In this document: in pieces, positions 4,879 to 6,349 of the stretch
How the letters are laid out: each line of letters starts with the position of its first letter
Position numbering within the stretch: the first letter of the stretch is position 1
DNA from: a bacterium
Lineage (GTDB): Bacteria; Ratteibacteria; UBA8468
Assembly: GCA_030637775.1 (NCBI GenBank)
Contig: DAOWFY010000089.1
Span: 1-6,349, forward strand
DNA: 6,349 nt
Direction: 5' to 3'
The notes under the pieces: model-generated
Seen by the model: only the letters and a program-made list of their open reading frames with translations
The model's database searches: none
Told to the model about the DNA's origin: nothing
Made by a program: the position numbers and the translations under genes

Positions 4879-5856
4879 ATGGCAATTGGTTTGGACTTAG
4901 GAACAAACAGTATTAAGGTGGCAAGTCTTTCTCCCAAGGATAAATCCCTAGATGATTATCAGATAACTTACCTTGACCTCAAGGAAGAAAATTCTATCAC
5001 AAGGCTAAAGACCGGTTTAAAGAAAATACTCTCTGAACCTCCCTTAGCGACCAATAAATTGGTGAACATTGGTGTGCGGGGTCCCTCGGTTGTGGTGAGG
5101 TATCCAACTTTGCCCAAAATGTCAAAGGAGGAGTTGGCCGGAGCAATGAGATTTGAACTGGAGCAACATATTCCCTTTAAGAAGGAGGAGGTCGAATATG
5201 ACTTCCAGGTTTTAGAAGAATTTTCACCAGCTCCCAAGAGTATGAAGATTGCTTTAGCCGCGGTGAGGAAGGAGTTTGTCGAGGAGCAAACTAAGATGAT
5301 AACTGAGGCTGGATTGAGGGTATCCAATGTTGATACCGACTCTACGGCCTTAATCAATGCCTTCACCAATAGCAATCCACCTCCCGAGGGGGAGGTTGCT
5401 GCGCTCATCAACATTGGTTTTGAAACTACCAATATTAATATCCTCAAAGGAAATGAGCCATTTCTCAGCAGAGACATCCAGTTTGGAGGCTCCTCCCTCG
5501 CTAAGCTTATCGCCAAGGATAAGAATATTGCTCTGAGTGAAGCGGACCAAATCTTGAAATCAAAAGAGGAAAGCCAGGGAATTTTGGAGTTAGCCAAAGA
5601 GAACTTGGAGACCCTTGCCAATGAGATTCGCCTCTCCTTTGGTTACTATGAGAGTCAATTTGAAAAGACAATCAGCAAGAGCTACCTTTCGGGAGGGACG
5701 GTAAATCTTCTCCGGTCATTTCTCCAGGAGCATTTAGGTATTCCTGTTTTATCCTGGGATCCAACTCTCAATCTAAAGGTTGATGCAAAACTAAAAGATA
5801 TTGAGACAGATAAACCAAAATTAGCGGTAGCGATTGGCCTTGCTTTACGCGAATAA
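4879..5856 (+). CDS. pilM: Type IV pilus assembly protein PilM
   Basis: The 325-aa product is an actin/FtsA-fold cytoplasmic protein of the type IV pilus (or type II secretion-like) machine. PilM binds nucleotide and the cytoplasmic tail of PilN, linking the inner-membrane PilN/PilO subcomplex to the assembly motor. The fold is seen as phosphate-1 GLDLGTNSIKV (4-14), the PilM-typical block LPKMSKEEL...AMRFELEQHIPF (78-100), phosphate-2 INIGFETTNI (177-186), and the adenosine motif LSGGTVNL (270-277) followed by a C-terminal AIGLALRE. Length is slightly below the usual 340-360 aa, but all motifs are present. The gene lies 14 nt after nfnA, yet has its own strong -10 box, so it probably starts a new transcription unit. 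Its stop shares one base with the pilN start (TAATG). Confidence 0.95.
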   Translation: MAIGLDLGTNSIKVASLSPKDKSLDDYQITYLDLKEENSITRLKTGLKKILSEPPLATNKLVNIGVRGPSVVVRYPTLPKMSKEELAGAMRFELEQHIPFKKEEVEYDFQVLEEFSPAPKSMKIALAAVRKEFVEEQTKMITEAGLRVSNVDTDSTALINAFTNSNPPPEGEVAALINIGFETTNINILKGNEPFLSRDIQFGGSSLAKLIAKDKNIALSEADQILKSKEESQGILELAKENLETLANEIRLSFGYYESQFEKTISKSYLSGGTVNLLRSFLQEHLGIPVLSWDPTLNLKVDAKLKDIETDKPKLAVAIGLALRE

Positions 5857-6349
5857 TGATTAAGATAAATCTTTTACCGGCTCAATACAGAGTAAAAAAG
5901 AGGGGAAAGAGGAAAAAGGTTGCTCCCGAGAAGAAGACCCTATTTCTCCTCTCAATCGTGATCGAAGTCTTTTTGATTTTGGCCGTTGTTGGCTATAGCT
6001 TTTTCCAGCAAATTGAATTAAAGAAGGTAAAGAAAGAATTAGCCAAAATAGAAGAAGAAGTGAAGAGCTTGGAGCCTCTTTATAAAGGGGCAACCTTAGC
6101 CAGGAAGGAGATTGAAACGATAAAACCGAAATTGGCGGTTCTTGATGGTCTTGTGGGGAGCCGGAAACTCTGGTCAAGAAAGATGAATCAGATCAGCTAC
6201 CTCTTACCCGAGAAGATATGGCTCACCAAAGTGGAGGTAGTAAGGAAAGAAGAGATAGTAAAGAAAAAGGTGGGTGAGAAGGAAATATCGGAAAAGGTAA
6301 GCACATCTCTTCTCACTCTGAAAGGCTCGGCGGTCTCCCTTGAAGGAGA
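5856..6349 (+). CDS. pilN: Type IV pilus assembly protein PilN (N-terminal part)
   Basis: The frame opens at the ATG overlapping the pilM stop and stays open for 164 codons to the window edge, so the gene is truncated by the window only. The N-terminus MIKINLLP is the hallmark by which PilN docks into PilM. A strongly basic stretch (12-27), one transmembrane helix (about 28-50) and a long charged coiled coil (about 52-95) follow, then the start of the periplasmic Fimbrial-assembly domain with YLLPEKIWLTKVEV (115-128). This matches a bitopic inner-membrane protein with its N-terminus in the cytoplasm. No SD is visible before its ATG; translation is probably coupled to pilM by the TAATG overlap. 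pilO would be expected next, beyond the edge. Confidence 0.93.
   Translation, partial: MIKINLLPAQYRVKKRGKRKKVAPEKKTLFLLSIVIEVFLILAVVGYSFFQQIELKKVKKELAKIEEEVKSLEPLYKGATLARKEIETIKPKLAVLDGLVGSRKLWSRKMNQISYLLPEKIWLTKVEVVRKEEIVKKKVGEKEISEKVSTSLLTLKGSAVSLEG

Noticed and set aside
4968-5621. Long open frame (217 codons) on the minus strand opposite pilM
   Set aside because: It lies wholly within pilM, has no recognisable motifs and a Ser/Leu-rich composition typical of an antisense reading of a real gene.

Overview
The window looks like a chromosomal segment of an uncultured, probably anaerobic bacterium. Bacterial signs are clear Shine-Dalgarno (SD) sites, sigma70-type promoters, a lipoprotein signal peptide and pilM/pilN. 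Several other genes are of types more familiar from archaea or thermophilic anaerobes: an HPS-RraA fusion, a GatE-like GAD domain, a MEMO protein and an NfnA-type flavoprotein. I cannot name the phylum from sequence alone; deep-branching candidate phyla are plausible, but that is a guess.

Layout. On the minus strand, reading leftwards from 584, a small stand-alone GAD-domain protein (117 aa) overlaps by 4 nt the start of a MEMO/AmmeMemoRadiSam-B gene that runs off the left edge. Diverging from it at 673 is a 428-aa fusion of 3-hexulose-6-phosphate synthase and an RraA-like domain. The two transcription units share an 88-bp promoter region with overlapping -35 boxes. After a 342-nt gap without a credible gene come a lipoprotein with a C-terminal PDZ domain (2302-3174) and an AbrB/RelE-type toxin-antitoxin pair (3451-3980). 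These look like accessory genes set between more conserved blocks.

The right part holds an NfnA-like FAD/[2Fe-2S] oxidoreductase (4019-4864) without its usual NfnB partner in view. It is followed after 14 nt by pilM, and pilM overlaps by 1 nt a pilN that runs off the right edge. pilM/pilN are inner-membrane assembly genes of a type IV pilus or type II secretion-like system.

Most noteworthy are the orphan GAD domain, the HPS-RraA fusion with no adjacent isomerase, promoters placed so close to the ATG that pilM and hps-rraA are probably read from leaderless transcripts, and a perfect GC-rich palindrome inside nfnA that appears to encode a short linker insertion. No entirely new multi-gene system is evident; the GAD-MEMO pair is the closest to an undescribed functional link.
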